Assembly (NCBI RefSeq): GCF_030444335.1
Contig: NZ_CP128595.1
Span: 1,812,501-1,876,500, forward strand
Direction: 5' to 3'
DNA length: 64,000 bases
From: Polaribacter huanghezhanensis
GTDB taxonomy: Bacteria; Bacteroidota; Bacteroidia; Flavobacteriales; Flavobacteriaceae
The notes under the pieces were generated by a model. The model had not been told where the DNA came from. It did not search any database and saw only the letters and a list, made by a program, of their open reading frames with translations. Shown here piece after piece: positions 8,098 through 16,988 of the stretch. Made by a program: the position numbers and the translations under genes. Position 1 is the first letter of the stretch. Each line of letters starts with the position of its first letter.

Positions 8098-9393
8098 ATG
8101 CTAAAAATAGGAGATAAGAGACTTATTAATGGATGGGCTTTTTACGACTGGGCTAATTCAGTGTATTCATTAGTAATTAGTACCGCAGTTTTTCCGTTGT
8201 ATTATGCTGCAATTACAAAAGGAAAAACGGTGCAATTTCTAGGAATGGACTGGGATCATCCAGATACTTTATATAGTTACGCCTTGTCCTTTTCTTTTTT
8301 GATTGTTGCATTTATGTCGCCAATTTTATCCGGTATTGCAGATTATACAGGAAGTAAGAAAAAATTTATGAAATTTTTCTGTGCTTTAGGCTCAGTTTCT
8401 GTAATGAGTTTATACTTTTTTGATAGTGTTGATACCGTTTGGATTGGAATTGTATTTACCATTTTTGCAAGTATTGGTTTTTGGTCTAGTATCGTTTTTT
8501 ATAACGCGTATTTGCCAGAAGTTGCCAAACCAGAGCAACAAGATAGAGCAAGTGCAAAAGGGTTTATATTTGGATATGCAGGTTCGGTTATTTTGTTGAT
8601 TATCAATTTAATAATGATTCAAATGCCAGAGGTTTTCGGAATAACTTCCGGAATGGCTTCTCGTATTTCTTTTGTGATGGTTGGTTTGTGGTGGATTGGT
8701 TTTGCACAAATAACGTTTAGAAGATTGCCAGACGATATTTACAACAGAAAACCAGAGAAAGATTATATCTGGAAAGGCTTTAAAGAATTAAAAAAAGTAT
8801 GGAATGAACTGCGTAATTATTCGAATTTAAAACGTTTTTTAATATCATTTTTCTTGTTGAGCATTGGGGTGCAAACCATTATTTTAATGGCTGCTATTTT
8901 TGGTTCGAGCGAATTAGAATTACCAACTATGAACTTAATTATCACTATTTTGTTAGTGCAGATTGTTGCTATTATTGGCGCTGCACTGTTCTCTAGAATT
9001 TCAGAAAAATATGGGAACATCAAAGCCATTAAAATTACAATTTTAACGTGGATGTTGGTTTGTTTTGCCGCTTTTATGTTAGATAAAAGCCAAGAAAATG
9101 TCGCTATATATTTTTACGGATTAGGAGGAATGTTAGGGCTGGTTCAAGGAGCAATACAATCGTTAACACGTTCTACATATTCTAAATTATTACCAGAAAC
9201 AGAAGATCATGCAACCTATTTTAGTTTTTATGATGTTACAGAAAAAATAGCCATCGTATTAGGAACCTTTGTGTACGGATTGTTATATTCAATTACAGAT
9301 TCTATGCAATGGAGTGTTTTGAGTTTGGCAATTTTCTTTTTAGCTTCATTTATTGTGATAAGTACTTTGAAGAAAACAGAACACGTACATTAA
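8098..9393 (+). CDS. MFS transporter, UMF1/Atg22-like
   Basis: A 431-residue inner-membrane protein with about 12 hydrophobic helices. The N-terminal segment INGWAFYDWANSVYSL is the signature of the UMF1 (Atg22-like) branch of the major facilitator superfamily, and a charged central loop (KDYIWKGFKELKK) separates the two halves. Substrates of bacterial members are mostly unknown; the yeast relative exports amino acids from the vacuole. It may be co-transcribed with the upstream M48 gene, though the 41-base gap could contain a promoter. Confidence 0.9.
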   Translation: MLKIGDKRLINGWAFYDWANSVYSLVISTAVFPLYYAAITKGKTVQFLGMDWDHPDTLYSYALSFSFLIVAFMSPILSGIADYTGSKKKFMKFFCALGSVSVMSLYFFDSVDTVWIGIVFTIFASIGFWSSIVFYNAYLPEVAKPEQQDRASAKGFIFGYAGSVILLIINLIMIQMPEVFGITSGMASRISFVMVGLWWIGFAQITFRRLPDDIYNRKPEKDYIWKGFKELKKVWNELRNYSNLKRFLISFFLLSIGVQTIILMAAIFGSSELELPTMNLIITILLVQIVAIIGAALFSRISEKYGNIKAIKITILTWMLVCFAAFMLDKSQENVAIYFYGLGGMLGLVQGAIQSLTRSTYSKLLPETEDHATYFSFYDVTEKIAIVLGTFVYGLLYSITDSMQWSVLSLAIFFLASFIVISTLKKTEHVH

Positions 9394-9497
9394 ATTCGTT
9401 TTTTAGTCTGTTAATCAAATTAAGTTTTTCTAAATAAGCACTATAAAATACAGTTGTGAAAACCAACTAAATATTAAAAAGTAAGATGTTTTTATAG

Positions 9498-10718
9498 TTA
9501 TTTATTCATTCCGCCTAAAATATCGGATAAAACTCCAATGCTAAAATAATCCCCTTTTTCAAAAGTTATATTATTATTCCCTTTTGTATATTTAAATACC
9601 GTTTTAACTCCTTTAGCAACATTCATCCCAAGTACAGCATCAAAATTATAATTAACGTCTTTATTGGGGTTTACTTTTGCGCTGAAATCATAAAAAACTT
9701 TTCCATTTAGAGTAAGACTAAACGTTTTATGAATAGGAATATAATAGTAAAAATCAGCATAAGCTTGATTTGAAATTTCGTTATCAGTATTTATTTTTCG
9801 ATTGTTTTTTACTTCATTGTAAAATTTTAAACCAATATTAATAACTGGTTTTAACCTTAACCTGTTTTCTCCAGCAGTAAGATCAATAAGGTTTGGAATA
9901 ATACCTTGTAAAGAAATATCTGCGCTAACTCTCCAACTTGTAAATGTTTGATTTCCTTCAAAACCAATTTTCCCTATAAAATCAAAATCTCTAATTTTAG
10001 TACTCGATTTACGTAAGCTAGTAATAATAGGATATACTGATACAAAATTTAGAGAATCTTTAGAATCTGTTCCTACCAAACCTTCAAATGAATACCCTAA
10101 ATCACTATTTTTCCAGTAATTTTGATATTTAAAATTTATAGAAACTTCTGTTTTTCCAGAAACGGATTCGCTTTCGGGGATGTAGCCTAAATCAATACTG
10201 TTTTCGGATATTATGGCTTCACCACCTTTTTCTTTTATCAAAGCCTCTTTTTGAGCTTTGGATAGTTTATTAAAAACGTTATGTGTCCATTTGGTAATTT
10301 GATCATTTGTAATTGTAATTTTTATTCTTGTGTTTTCTTTTTTGTTCTCCCAAATTTCAAAGATTAAATCTTTTTCAATTTGGACTTGATGCTCTAGGTT
10401 TATGTTTTCTAATCTTTCGGCTAATTTTTCAGCCTCAATGGTTAATGTAAATTTTAATCCCTTGTTAATCGGAGATTCATTTAGTTTATTTTTTTTATTA
10501 CCAATTACTAAGTAAGAGTTGACATTGTTGATACTGCCCTCATCAATAATATATTCTTTATACTTATTGGGGAAATCAAAAAATAAATTTACTTCAATTG
10601 ATTTATTACCTATTGTGTTGATTTTAGTGTCAAAATCTTTTAAAGCCAATGTAGTTATCTGTGAAAAACTAATTGTGCTAATCGTTGTAAAAATAAGTAT
10701 TAAGATATTTTTTTTCAT
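9498..10718 (-). CDS. Secreted/outer-membrane protein of unknown function, barrel-like C-terminus
   Basis: I do not recognise the family. The 406-residue protein from the ATG at 10718 begins with a signal peptide cleaved about residue 20 (ISFSQ). The N-terminal 150 residues are charged and partly helical. From about residue 170 there are many short amphipathic strands ending in LSDILGGMNK, as in small outer-membrane beta barrels. An upstream in-frame ATG at 10739 would overlap the preceding 104-residue gene; the later start leaves an 8-base gap and a clean signal peptide. It forms an operon with that small gene. Confidence 0.8.
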   Translation of the reverse strand: MKKNILILIFTTISTISFSQITTLALKDFDTKINTIGNKSIEVNLFFDFPNKYKEYIIDEGSINNVNSYLVIGNKKNKLNESPINKGLKFTLTIEAEKLAERLENINLEHQVQIEKDLIFEIWENKKENTRIKITITNDQITKWTHNVFNKLSKAQKEALIKEKGGEAIISENSIDLGYIPESESVSGKTEVSINFKYQNYWKNSDLGYSFEGLVGTDSKDSLNFVSVYPIITSLRKSSTKIRDFDFIGKIGFEGNQTFTSWRVSADISLQGIIPNLIDLTAGENRLRLKPVINIGLKFYNEVKNNRKINTDNEISNQAYADFYYYIPIHKTFSLTLNGKVFYDFSAKVNPNKDVNYNFDAVLGMNVAKGVKTVFKYTKGNNNITFEKGDYFSIGVLSDILGGMNK

Positions 10719-10726
10719 AATTCTAT

Positions 10727-11041
10727 TTATTCGTTCCACATTGCAGTATGATAGGTTTTGATGTAATTAATACAGTCAGTAATGTTGCTCCAGTTTTCAA
10801 ATTCATTTATTGAAAGAGAAACATCATAGTGTTTTCCTTCAGCTTCTTGCCCTTCAGGATTATAGTATTGATGGTCATTTATATCTATTTTCAAATTTTG
10901 AAGGAATTTTTGTTTAGAAAGCAAAGGCATGCTGATAAAATCAGTATCAGGAAACTCTTCAATATCACCATTAAAATCAGCTACTTTTTTAAGTGCTTTT
11001 TTTACAATTTCTTTAATTTGATTTCTTGTTAAAAGTGCCAT
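10727..11041 (-). CDS. Small acidic protein, possibly a degenerate acyl-carrier-like fold
   Basis: The 104-residue protein has no signal peptide. The layout of an N-terminal helix (IKEIVKKALKKVADF), a central ISMPLLSKQKFLQNLKIDIND segment and a C-terminal NITDCINYIKTYH recalls acyl carrier proteins, whose last helix often reads like TVGDLVDYI. The phosphopantetheine serine motif (DSL) is missing, so it could not be a classical carrier. This resemblance is weak and is an inference only. It is the first gene of an operon with the barrel-like protein and has a good promoter. Confidence 0.7.
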   Translation of the reverse strand: MALLTRNQIKEIVKKALKKVADFNGDIEEFPDTDFISMPLLSKQKFLQNLKIDINDHQYYNPEGQEAEGKHYDVSLSINEFENWSNITDCINYIKTYHTAMWNE

Positions 11042-11069
11042 AATTGTATATGTTGTATTGTTAATGCAT

Positions 11070-11100
11070 TAAATATAAGCAATATACACATTATGTCAAA
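11070..11100 (-). promoter_or_regulatory. Promoter of the 104-residue gene/barrel operon
   Basis: On the minus strand a TTTG (-33 type, 11100-11097) is followed after 19 bases by TATATTTA (11077-11070), close to the Bacteroidota consensus TTTG-N19-TAnnTTTG. The ATG lies about 28 bases downstream. Confidence 0.6.
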
Positions 11101-11119
11101 GCGTATGTATACCTTTTTT

Positions 11120-11137
11120 TTTGCGGATTTCCGCAAA
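11120..11137. promoter_or_regulatory. Perfect 18-bp dyad upstream of a promoter
   Basis: TTTGCGGA and TCCGCAAA are perfect inverted 8-base arms around a 2-base spacer, 20 bases upstream of the -33 element of the 10727-11041 gene. It lacks a U-tail in either useful direction, so it looks more like an operator-type DNA site than a terminator. Confidence 0.4.
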
Positions 11138-11147
11138 GCCAATAAAA

Positions 11148-11171
11148 AAAGCGTCGATTTCTCGACGCTTT
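11148..11171 (-). terminator. Intrinsic terminator after the TonB receptor gene
   Basis: Perfect 10-bp arms (AAAGCGTCGA / TCGACGCTTT) around a 4-base loop, followed on the minus strand by a long T run. It lies 24 bases after the receptor stop codon. Confidence 0.9.
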
Positions 11172-11194
11172 ATAGGTTTTATTAAAAAGATATT

Positions 11195-13411
11195 TTAAAT
11201 TTTAAAACTAACTCCCAATACAATATTTCTTCCTGCATTTAAGATTCCATCAGATTTTAATCGTGATAAATGATTTATGTATTTTGTGTCAAATAAATTA
11301 TTTATAGAAAGTGTGGTATTAAATTTTAAAGCATTTAATGCAACATCTCCTCCAAGACCAAAAGAAACCAATTGATAACCACTAGAAGCAGTTTCAAACA
11401 ACCCAATATTTTTTTGTGCCAAAGCAGAAGTAACTGTGATGTTAGAATACCCGTTTTGCAACCAATTTTTAATTGAAAATTCTGTTCTAAGCGTGTTTTT
11501 AAAAGTATTTGCCGGAATTAACGGTAAATAATCCCCGTTTTGTTGTTTTCCAATAACCATTTCAAAACTACTTTCTAAATGCAACCAATCTATTGGATGT
11601 GGGTGTAAATGAAATCCAAATTCTCCACCGTATAATTTTGCATTGTGTTGTGTATATTCAAAAACAGGTGCGCTATCTTTAGTTGCTCCAGTTGGAGATA
11701 AATAGATATAATCGTTTAAATGATTGTAAAAGCCATTCCCAAAAATCTCAATATGATCTGTTTTATATTCTAAAGAAAGATCTAATTGAATATTTTTTTC
11801 TGTTGCTAAATTTGCATTTCCAACCTCATACCTATTCGTTCCTTCATGTACGCCATTAGAGGTTAGTTCTGCTAAATTTGGCGCTCTAAATCCGCTTGCG
11901 GTATTAATCCTGGTTGTAATTTTATCAAACAATGTAAATTTATACCCTAAAGATGCAGTAAAACTGGTGTAGTTTTTATCTATCGGATTAAAAACGCGTG
12001 TATTAGTGCCGTCAATTACAGTATGCTTTTCTGTTTCTAATGCTCTTGCGTCAAAACGAATTCCTGCTTGTAAAGAAGAGGTTTCAAATTGTTTGTTAAT
12101 GGTGTAAAACACACCAATATCATTGATTTTTGCATTCGGAATTAATATTTTTTCACCAAAGTTTTTATTTGTTTGATGCATTCCTTGCAAACCTAAAATA
12201 CTTTCAACGCCGTTTTTAAAAGTTGGTAAATGATATTTTGAATTGTAATTAAAGGTCTTTAATTTCATTCTTAAAACAGGATTCGGATTGTTTTCAAACT
12301 CGTTTCTGTCATTAAAAATATAACCAAAATCAACATCTAGTTTTGATTTGCCCAAAAAGAAATGATTGTGTAAACTTAAAATATGATTATTAACTTTTTG
12401 ATTTGGATATTCAGGTCTTTTAGAAGTTGTCTGCTCTTTTATTCCGTTTTCTGGAATGCCTAATAAAGAGTAATTAAAATTATAACGCAATTCACTTACA
12501 AAATTAGTGGTGTTATAGCCTAAACCTAGTTTTAAATCATTTTCTTTAAACCGTGTATTTGTTACGCGTTGGTTATTCGGAGTTTTATAATCTGAATGAT
12601 AATTAGCACTAATTCGCCCTAATAATTTCCATTTTTCAGAAGAACTTTTAAATCCAACCGAAGTATTGCTTCCTAAAGTGTTGCTATAAAATTGTTGATT
12701 AAAAGAGCTGCTTGTTGTGTTTTCTGAAGCAAATTTCTCTGGATTTAAATACAAAACGCCGCCCAAAGCATCAGAACCGTAGAGTAGAGAGGCAGGGCCT
12801 TTTATTACTTCAACACTTTCAACTCCGGCGCCGTCTAAACCCAAACCATGTTCGTCTCCAAATTGTTGATTTTCTAAGCGAACTCCTTGTGCGTAGACTA
12901 AAACTCTGTTACCACTTAAACCTCTAATTACTGGTTTTCCGATGGATGTTCCTGTAGAAATTTGAGAAACTCCTGCTAATCTTTGTAATCCAGACATTAA
13001 AGTTGGCGAACCAGTTCTTTTGATAGCAGCAGCTGTTAATCGTTCTACTTTCATTACATTTTCTGATTGTAATTTATTAAAAGGAGTAGAGATGATAACT
13101 TCGTCAATTGTAAAAACAGATTCTAGTAAAAATATATCTAAGGTTTTATTTTCTGAGTTAAATTCAATTGTTTTTGTTTGTTCTTGATACCCAATAAATG
13201 AAAAAGAAATTTTTACTTTTCCGTTTGGTAAATTTTTTAAAGTGTATTTACCGTTTTCGTCGGTAATTGCCCCTTTATGGAATTCTGTCGAATAAACTTG
13301 AGCTCCAATTAAAGGTTCTTTGTTAATATCTGTTATTGTTCCAGATAAACTATTTTGTGCTGTAACTGTAATGCAGCCTAATAAAAATAAGGCTTTTAAT
13401 ATTATTTTCAT
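11195..13411 (-). CDS. TonB-dependent receptor with N-terminal carboxypeptidase-like domain
   Basis: A 738-residue outer-membrane importer. After a signal peptide (ending about residue 18) it has a carboxypeptidase-regulatory-like domain (GTITDINKEPLIGAQVY, residues 24-100), a plug domain with the PASLLYGSDALGGVLYL signature around 210, and a beta barrel ending in a strand terminated by FKI. The DEHGLG loop in the plug and a histidine-containing HLHPHPIDWLHLE stretch in the barrel resemble metal (ZnuD-like) receptors, so a metal or metal chelate is a plausible ligand (inference). It is preceded by the small His/Cys protein at 13472-13801, probably in the same transcript. Confidence 0.93.
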   Translation of the reverse strand: MKIILKALFLLGCITVTAQNSLSGTITDINKEPLIGAQVYSTEFHKGAITDENGKYTLKNLPNGKVKISFSFIGYQEQTKTIEFNSENKTLDIFLLESVFTIDEVIISTPFNKLQSENVMKVERLTAAAIKRTGSPTLMSGLQRLAGVSQISTGTSIGKPVIRGLSGNRVLVYAQGVRLENQQFGDEHGLGLDGAGVESVEVIKGPASLLYGSDALGGVLYLNPEKFASENTTSSSFNQQFYSNTLGSNTSVGFKSSSEKWKLLGRISANYHSDYKTPNNQRVTNTRFKENDLKLGLGYNTTNFVSELRYNFNYSLLGIPENGIKEQTTSKRPEYPNQKVNNHILSLHNHFFLGKSKLDVDFGYIFNDRNEFENNPNPVLRMKLKTFNYNSKYHLPTFKNGVESILGLQGMHQTNKNFGEKILIPNAKINDIGVFYTINKQFETSSLQAGIRFDARALETEKHTVIDGTNTRVFNPIDKNYTSFTASLGYKFTLFDKITTRINTASGFRAPNLAELTSNGVHEGTNRYEVGNANLATEKNIQLDLSLEYKTDHIEIFGNGFYNHLNDYIYLSPTGATKDSAPVFEYTQHNAKLYGGEFGFHLHPHPIDWLHLESSFEMVIGKQQNGDYLPLIPANTFKNTLRTEFSIKNWLQNGYSNITVTSALAQKNIGLFETASSGYQLVSFGLGGDVALNALKFNTTLSINNLFDTKYINHLSRLKSDGILNAGRNIVLGVSFKI

Positions 13412-13471
13412 GTAATGTATTTTTTATTGTTATACTAAAAATTAGTGCCATTATTAAAATGACATTTTTGA

Positions 13472-13801
13472 TTAAACAATAAAAAACGGCGGACCTCGAG
13501 AGTTTTTTTTAGAAATAATTTCAACAACCTGTATTTGCGGATTTTCTGTAAATACGGTTGCGTAAAATTGTTGTGGAATTACATCAAGATTAGAAGGGAA
13601 ATCGATGCTAAATGTTTGTAATTGCCTGTGTAATAAAGAGCAATCTATATTTTTTTCGTGTATGTGTTTTACATCGGTAGAAGTACAAATGCTGTGTTTG
13701 TGCTTTTCTAAAGCATGCGCTAATTGTACTATTGATGGCGTTAATAGGACAAATACACTAAAAAGGATGATATGTTTTTTAAACTTTTTGATCGTTTTAA
13801 T
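13472..13801 (-). CDS. Small secreted His/Cys-rich protein beside the TonB receptor, no ATG start
   Basis: A 109-codon open frame without any ATG, GTG or TTG start. The first usable codon is ATT at 13801, which overlaps the terC stop (ATTAA), behind a purine-rich A8 run. The protein begins with a lysine-rich n-region and one hydrophobic segment (HIILFSVFVLLTPSIVQLAHA), then a metal-ligand-like cluster: H34, H36, C39, H46, H48, C54, H58. It ends SRGPPFFIV. From memory, small proteins with this layout (HYC_CC_PP-like) often precede TonB receptors in Flavobacteriia. Intact frame, coupling to terC and the receptor downstream make it a real gene. Start codon use, or slippage on the A8 run, is the open question. 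Confidence 0.8.
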   Translation of the reverse strand: MKTIKKFKKHIILFSVFVLLTPSIVQLAHALEKHKHSICTSTDVKHIHEKNIDCSLLHRQLQTFSIDFPSNLDVIPQQFYATVFTENPQIQVVEIISKKNSRGPPFFIV

Positions 13802-14564
13802 TTCTTTTTTTTCTGATTTTCATATTCAAAGCTTCAACTCCTAAAGAAAAAGCGATGGCAAAATACAAATACCCTTTTGGAATTGCTCCTACAGAATTGT
13901 TAAAAATTACAGTATTTGCTAAATGTGCTCCTTCGGTTATCAACATAAACCCAATTAAAATCAAAAAAGACAACGCCAACATTTGTACTGTTGGGTGGTT
14001 ATTTACAAACTGACCAACAGGATTTGCAAATACCATCATAATCAGCATAGAAATTACAACCGCAGTAATCATTATAAGTAAGGCGCCTTCTGTTCCGTTT
14101 GTCATTCCGACCGCTGTTAAAACAGAATCGAAAGAAAAAACAATATCAATTAGAACAATTTGAACGATAACTTTTGACAAAGTAGTTTCCATTTTTTTTG
14201 TGGAAGTATCTTTGGATTTTCCTTCTACTTTGTGATGAATTTCACTAGTGCTTTTATATAAAAGGAAAATTCCTCCTAAAATTAGAATAATGCTCTGTCC
14301 AGTAATTTCTGTAGTTAACCAAGAAGTATGAATGCTAAAAAAAGGATCTTTCATCGCAATTAAATAAGAAACACCAAGTAGCAACATAATTCTAAAAATC
14401 ATTGCCAACAACAAACCGATATTTGTTCCTTTTCTTTGTTGTTCTTTTGGTAATTTATTGGTAGCGATAGAAATAAAAACAATATTGTCTATTCCTAAAA
14501 CAATTTCTAAAAATGTAAGTGTTAATAAGGCAACCCAAGTATCAATATTTGCAAATATTTCCAT
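13797..14564 (-). CDS. TerC-family membrane protein
   Basis: A 255-residue integral membrane protein with about seven helices. The N-terminal LTLTFLEIVLGIDNIVFIS and the later VLIDIVFSFDSVLTAVGM repeats with buried acidic residues are the TerC signature. TerC-type proteins are linked to metal (manganese) efflux and metalation of exported proteins. The stop overlaps the preceding lipoprotein-to-terC and terC-to-small-protein junctions: its ATG overlaps the lipoprotein stop by one base and its own stop overlaps the ATT of the His/Cys protein. That ties it to a probable metal-related operon. Confidence 0.92.
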   Translation of the reverse strand: MEIFANIDTWVALLTLTFLEIVLGIDNIVFISIATNKLPKEQQRKGTNIGLLLAMIFRIMLLLGVSYLIAMKDPFFSIHTSWLTTEITGQSIILILGGIFLLYKSTSEIHHKVEGKSKDTSTKKMETTLSKVIVQIVLIDIVFSFDSVLTAVGMTNGTEGALLIMITAVVISMLIMMVFANPVGQFVNNHPTVQMLALSFLILIGFMLITEGAHLANTVIFNNSVGAIPKGYLYFAIAFSLGVEALNMKIRKKRN

Positions 14565-14986
14565 TAATTTTTAACTTTGTATACGGTGCCTGTTTGTTTG
14601 TATTTAGAAAAACCAATTTTAGCAGTAAAGCTATAAGAACTGTCTGTTACTTTATTGATAAGAACAAAAATTTTATCCTTGTCTAAGCTGGTTTTTGGGC
14701 TTTTCATATGTAAAACATAAGAAAAGTTATTTTTCCATTTGATATACAATGTATCAATATGTTTTTCTTTTTTTTCTTGCACTGTGCTGTCTGTTGAGAT
14801 TGAAATTGTTCTTGTGTATTCTTCAATCTGCAAACTATCTATTCTTGTAATAGTTGTTTTGCTGTATCCTTTTCCGGCAGGAATTTCAAAAAGCCCTGAT
14901 TTAAATTGATTGTTATGATCTGTAATAACAGGCTCTTTACAAGAAATTAGAAGCGTTAAAACAAAAAGTGTGGCGATTTTTTTCAT
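14564..14986 (-). CDS. Lipoprotein of unknown function
   Basis: The 140-residue protein has a clear lipoprotein signal (LFVLTLLISC, Cys16). The mature part is rich in charged and threonine/serine residues with beta-like alternation (YTRTISISTDSTVQ, FSYVLHMKSPKTS). No catalytic motif is visible. It is wedged between purB and terC, overlapping each by a single base, so it belongs to their operon. In related genomes this small lipoprotein is sometimes labelled 'DNA topoisomerase IV', which has no support in the sequence. Confidence 0.82.
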   Translation of the reverse strand: MKKIATLFVLTLLISCKEPVITDHNNQFKSGLFEIPAGKGYSKTTITRIDSLQIEEYTRTISISTDSTVQEKKEKHIDTLYIKWKNNFSYVLHMKSPKTSLDKDKIFVLINKVTDSSYSFTAKIGFSKYKQTGTVYKVKN

Positions 14987-16329
14987 TAGATTCCTGTAAA
15001 ATTAGCGGGTGTTATTACTTTTAATTCGTTTTTAATTGCGTCAGAAACGGCTAACGTGTCAATAAAATCTGCAATCGATTTTTGGGTGATCTTTTCGTTG
15101 GTTCTTGTCAATCCTTTTAAGGCTTCATACGGATTTGGATAGGCTTCTCTTCGCAAGATTGTCTGAATTGCTTCTGCAACAACCGCCCAATTGTTTTCTA
15201 AATCTTGCTCAAATTTCTGTCTGTTTAAGAGCAATTTATTCAATCCTTTTAAAGTGGATGCAAAACCAATTAAGGTGTGTCCAAACGGAACGCCAACATT
15301 TCTTAAAACCGTGCTGTCTGTTAAATCTCGTTGCAATCTAGATATTGGTAGTTTTGCTGCTAAATGCTCAAACAATGCATTTGCAATTCCTAAATTTCCT
15401 TCAGAGTTTTCAAAGTCAATCGGATTCACTTTATGTGGCATTGCTGATGAGCCAATTTCTCCAGCTTTAATTTTTTGTTTAAAATAATCCATCGCAACAT
15501 AGGTCCAAATATCTTTGTCTAAATCTAAGACAATGGTGTTGATTCTTTTTAGACAGTCAAACAAAGAAGCCATGTAATCATAATGCTCAATTTGTGTGGT
15601 TGGAAACGAATGATGCAACCCTAATTTATCTTCTACAAAATGAGTTCCAAAAGCTTTCCAATCAATATTCGGATATGCAACATGATGCGCATTATAGTTT
15701 CCTGTTGCGCCACCAAATTTTGCTGCATTTGGTATTTTTTCTAAAGTTTTAAATTGCTCTTGTAAACGTATTGCAAACACATTAATTTCTTTTCCTAAGC
15801 GCGTTGGCGAAGCTGGTTGACCATGTGTTCTTGCCAACATAGAAATATCTTTCCATTCTACGGAAAGTGCTTCTATTTTTTTTAGAAGTTCTTGATATAT
15901 AGGGATGTATACTTCTTTAACTGAATCTTTAATTGAAAGTGGAATTGCTGTGTTATTGATGTCTTGAGAAGTCAAACCAAAATGGATAAACTCTTTATAT
16001 TTAACTAAGTTTAACTTGTCAAATTCTTCTTTGATAAAATACTCAACTGCTTTTACATCGTGATTGGTAACCTTCTCAATATCTTTAATTTTCTGTGCAT
16101 CTTCGGTAGAAAAAGTGGTATAAATTTTTCTTAAATCAACAAACAAATCAGTATTAAAATCATTGAGTTGAGGTAGTGGAATTTCGCACAGAGCAATAAA
16201 GTATTCGATCTCTACTTTTACACGATATTTTATCAAAGATTCTTCAGAATAATAATCGGCTAATTTTGCTACTTTATTTCTATACCTTCCATCTATTGGA
16301 GAGATGGCATTTAATTCAGATAAATTCAT
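14986..16329 (-). CDS. purB: Adenylosuccinate lyase
   Basis: PurB splits SAICAR to AICAR and adenylosuccinate to AMP in purine synthesis. The 447-residue length and the N-terminal SPIDGRYRNKV fit the E. coli-like branch. The signature loop GSSAMPHKVNPIDFENSEGN with the catalytic serine is near residue 290, and ARTHGQPASPT is the substrate-binding segment near 165. It is the first gene of the purB - lipoprotein - terC run, with a TATTTTTG promoter box about 24 bases upstream. Confidence 0.97.
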   Translation of the reverse strand: MNLSELNAISPIDGRYRNKVAKLADYYSEESLIKYRVKVEIEYFIALCEIPLPQLNDFNTDLFVDLRKIYTTFSTEDAQKIKDIEKVTNHDVKAVEYFIKEEFDKLNLVKYKEFIHFGLTSQDINNTAIPLSIKDSVKEVYIPIYQELLKKIEALSVEWKDISMLARTHGQPASPTRLGKEINVFAIRLQEQFKTLEKIPNAAKFGGATGNYNAHHVAYPNIDWKAFGTHFVEDKLGLHHSFPTTQIEHYDYMASLFDCLKRINTIVLDLDKDIWTYVAMDYFKQKIKAGEIGSSAMPHKVNPIDFENSEGNLGIANALFEHLAAKLPISRLQRDLTDSTVLRNVGVPFGHTLIGFASTLKGLNKLLLNRQKFEQDLENNWAVVAEAIQTILRREAYPNPYEALKGLTRTNEKITQKSIADFIDTLAVSDAIKNELKVITPANFTGI

Positions 16330-16352
16330 TTTTTGTTGTGTTGTCTTTGTTG

Positions 16353-16360
16353 CAAAAATA
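16353..16360 (-). promoter_or_regulatory. Promoter -7 box for purB
   Basis: TATTTTTG on the minus strand matches TAnnTTTG, 23 bases before the purB ATG. A -33 TTG at normal spacing is not evident. Confidence 0.5.
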
Positions 16361-16391
16361 CTGATTTAAAGAAACTTTAGTGGTGATAATT

Positions 16392-16973
16392 TTAGATTTT
16401 TTGATGCTTTTTTATCAATGATAAAATAAACGTTCCTCTTGCTTTACAACCTTTACTTTCTTTAATGATTTTTGTAGTAATTAAATGTTCTAATTCTGGA
16501 TGAATCCACTCTTTTTGCAATCCAAATAAATACAAAGCAGTCATTGTGTACGCTCTAACGGCAATTTTTTGCGGAGTCATTAACCAATCGAAACCTGTTT
16601 CTACAATGGTATCAATTTGTTGATTGGTTAAGGTTTTTTGAAATTCGTTTTCATGTTTTGAAGTGTATTCAGTAGCAATTTGTTCGCAAATTTTTGCACA
16701 AGGTCTAATGGCGCTATCAAAATGCAATCTAGAAATATTCTGCGTAAATTCTTCTAAATGTGGTAGCATCCAACATACATTTCCGTGTGTGCAAATCCAT
16801 TCTAAAATCCATGCAGCTTTTATAGAAATTTTAGCATCAACATCAAAAGTTAAAGAAACCAGATATTGAAACAATTCTTTATTGTTGTACACAATATTTG
16901 CTACCTTATTTCTGTTTTCTCTTTTAGCATTTTCCATTGATTGCAATGCGGAAATCAAAAAATCTTTATTCAT
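16392..16973 (-). CDS. Helical-repeat (HEAT-like) protein of unknown function
   Basis: The 193-residue protein is predicted from its composition to be all helical: successive amphipathic helices (KISIKAAWILEWICTHG, WMLPHLEEFTQNIS, QKIAVRAYTMTALYLFG) recall HEAT/ARM repeats. No catalytic motif is seen. It lies just upstream of purB on the same strand, which is probably why relatives are sometimes called 'adenylosuccinate lyase' in databases, but it shares nothing with PurB. It is divergent from the YwqK-like gene, and its start region contains that gene's -33 element. Confidence 0.78.
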   Translation of the reverse strand: MNKDFLISALQSMENAKRENRNKVANIVYNNKELFQYLVSLTFDVDAKISIKAAWILEWICTHGNVCWMLPHLEEFTQNISRLHFDSAIRPCAKICEQIATEYTSKHENEFQKTLTNQQIDTIVETGFDWLMTPQKIAVRAYTMTALYLFGLQKEWIHPELEHLITTKIIKESKGCKARGTFILSLIKKHQKI

Positions 16974-16988
16974 ATATGCTTTGTTGCG

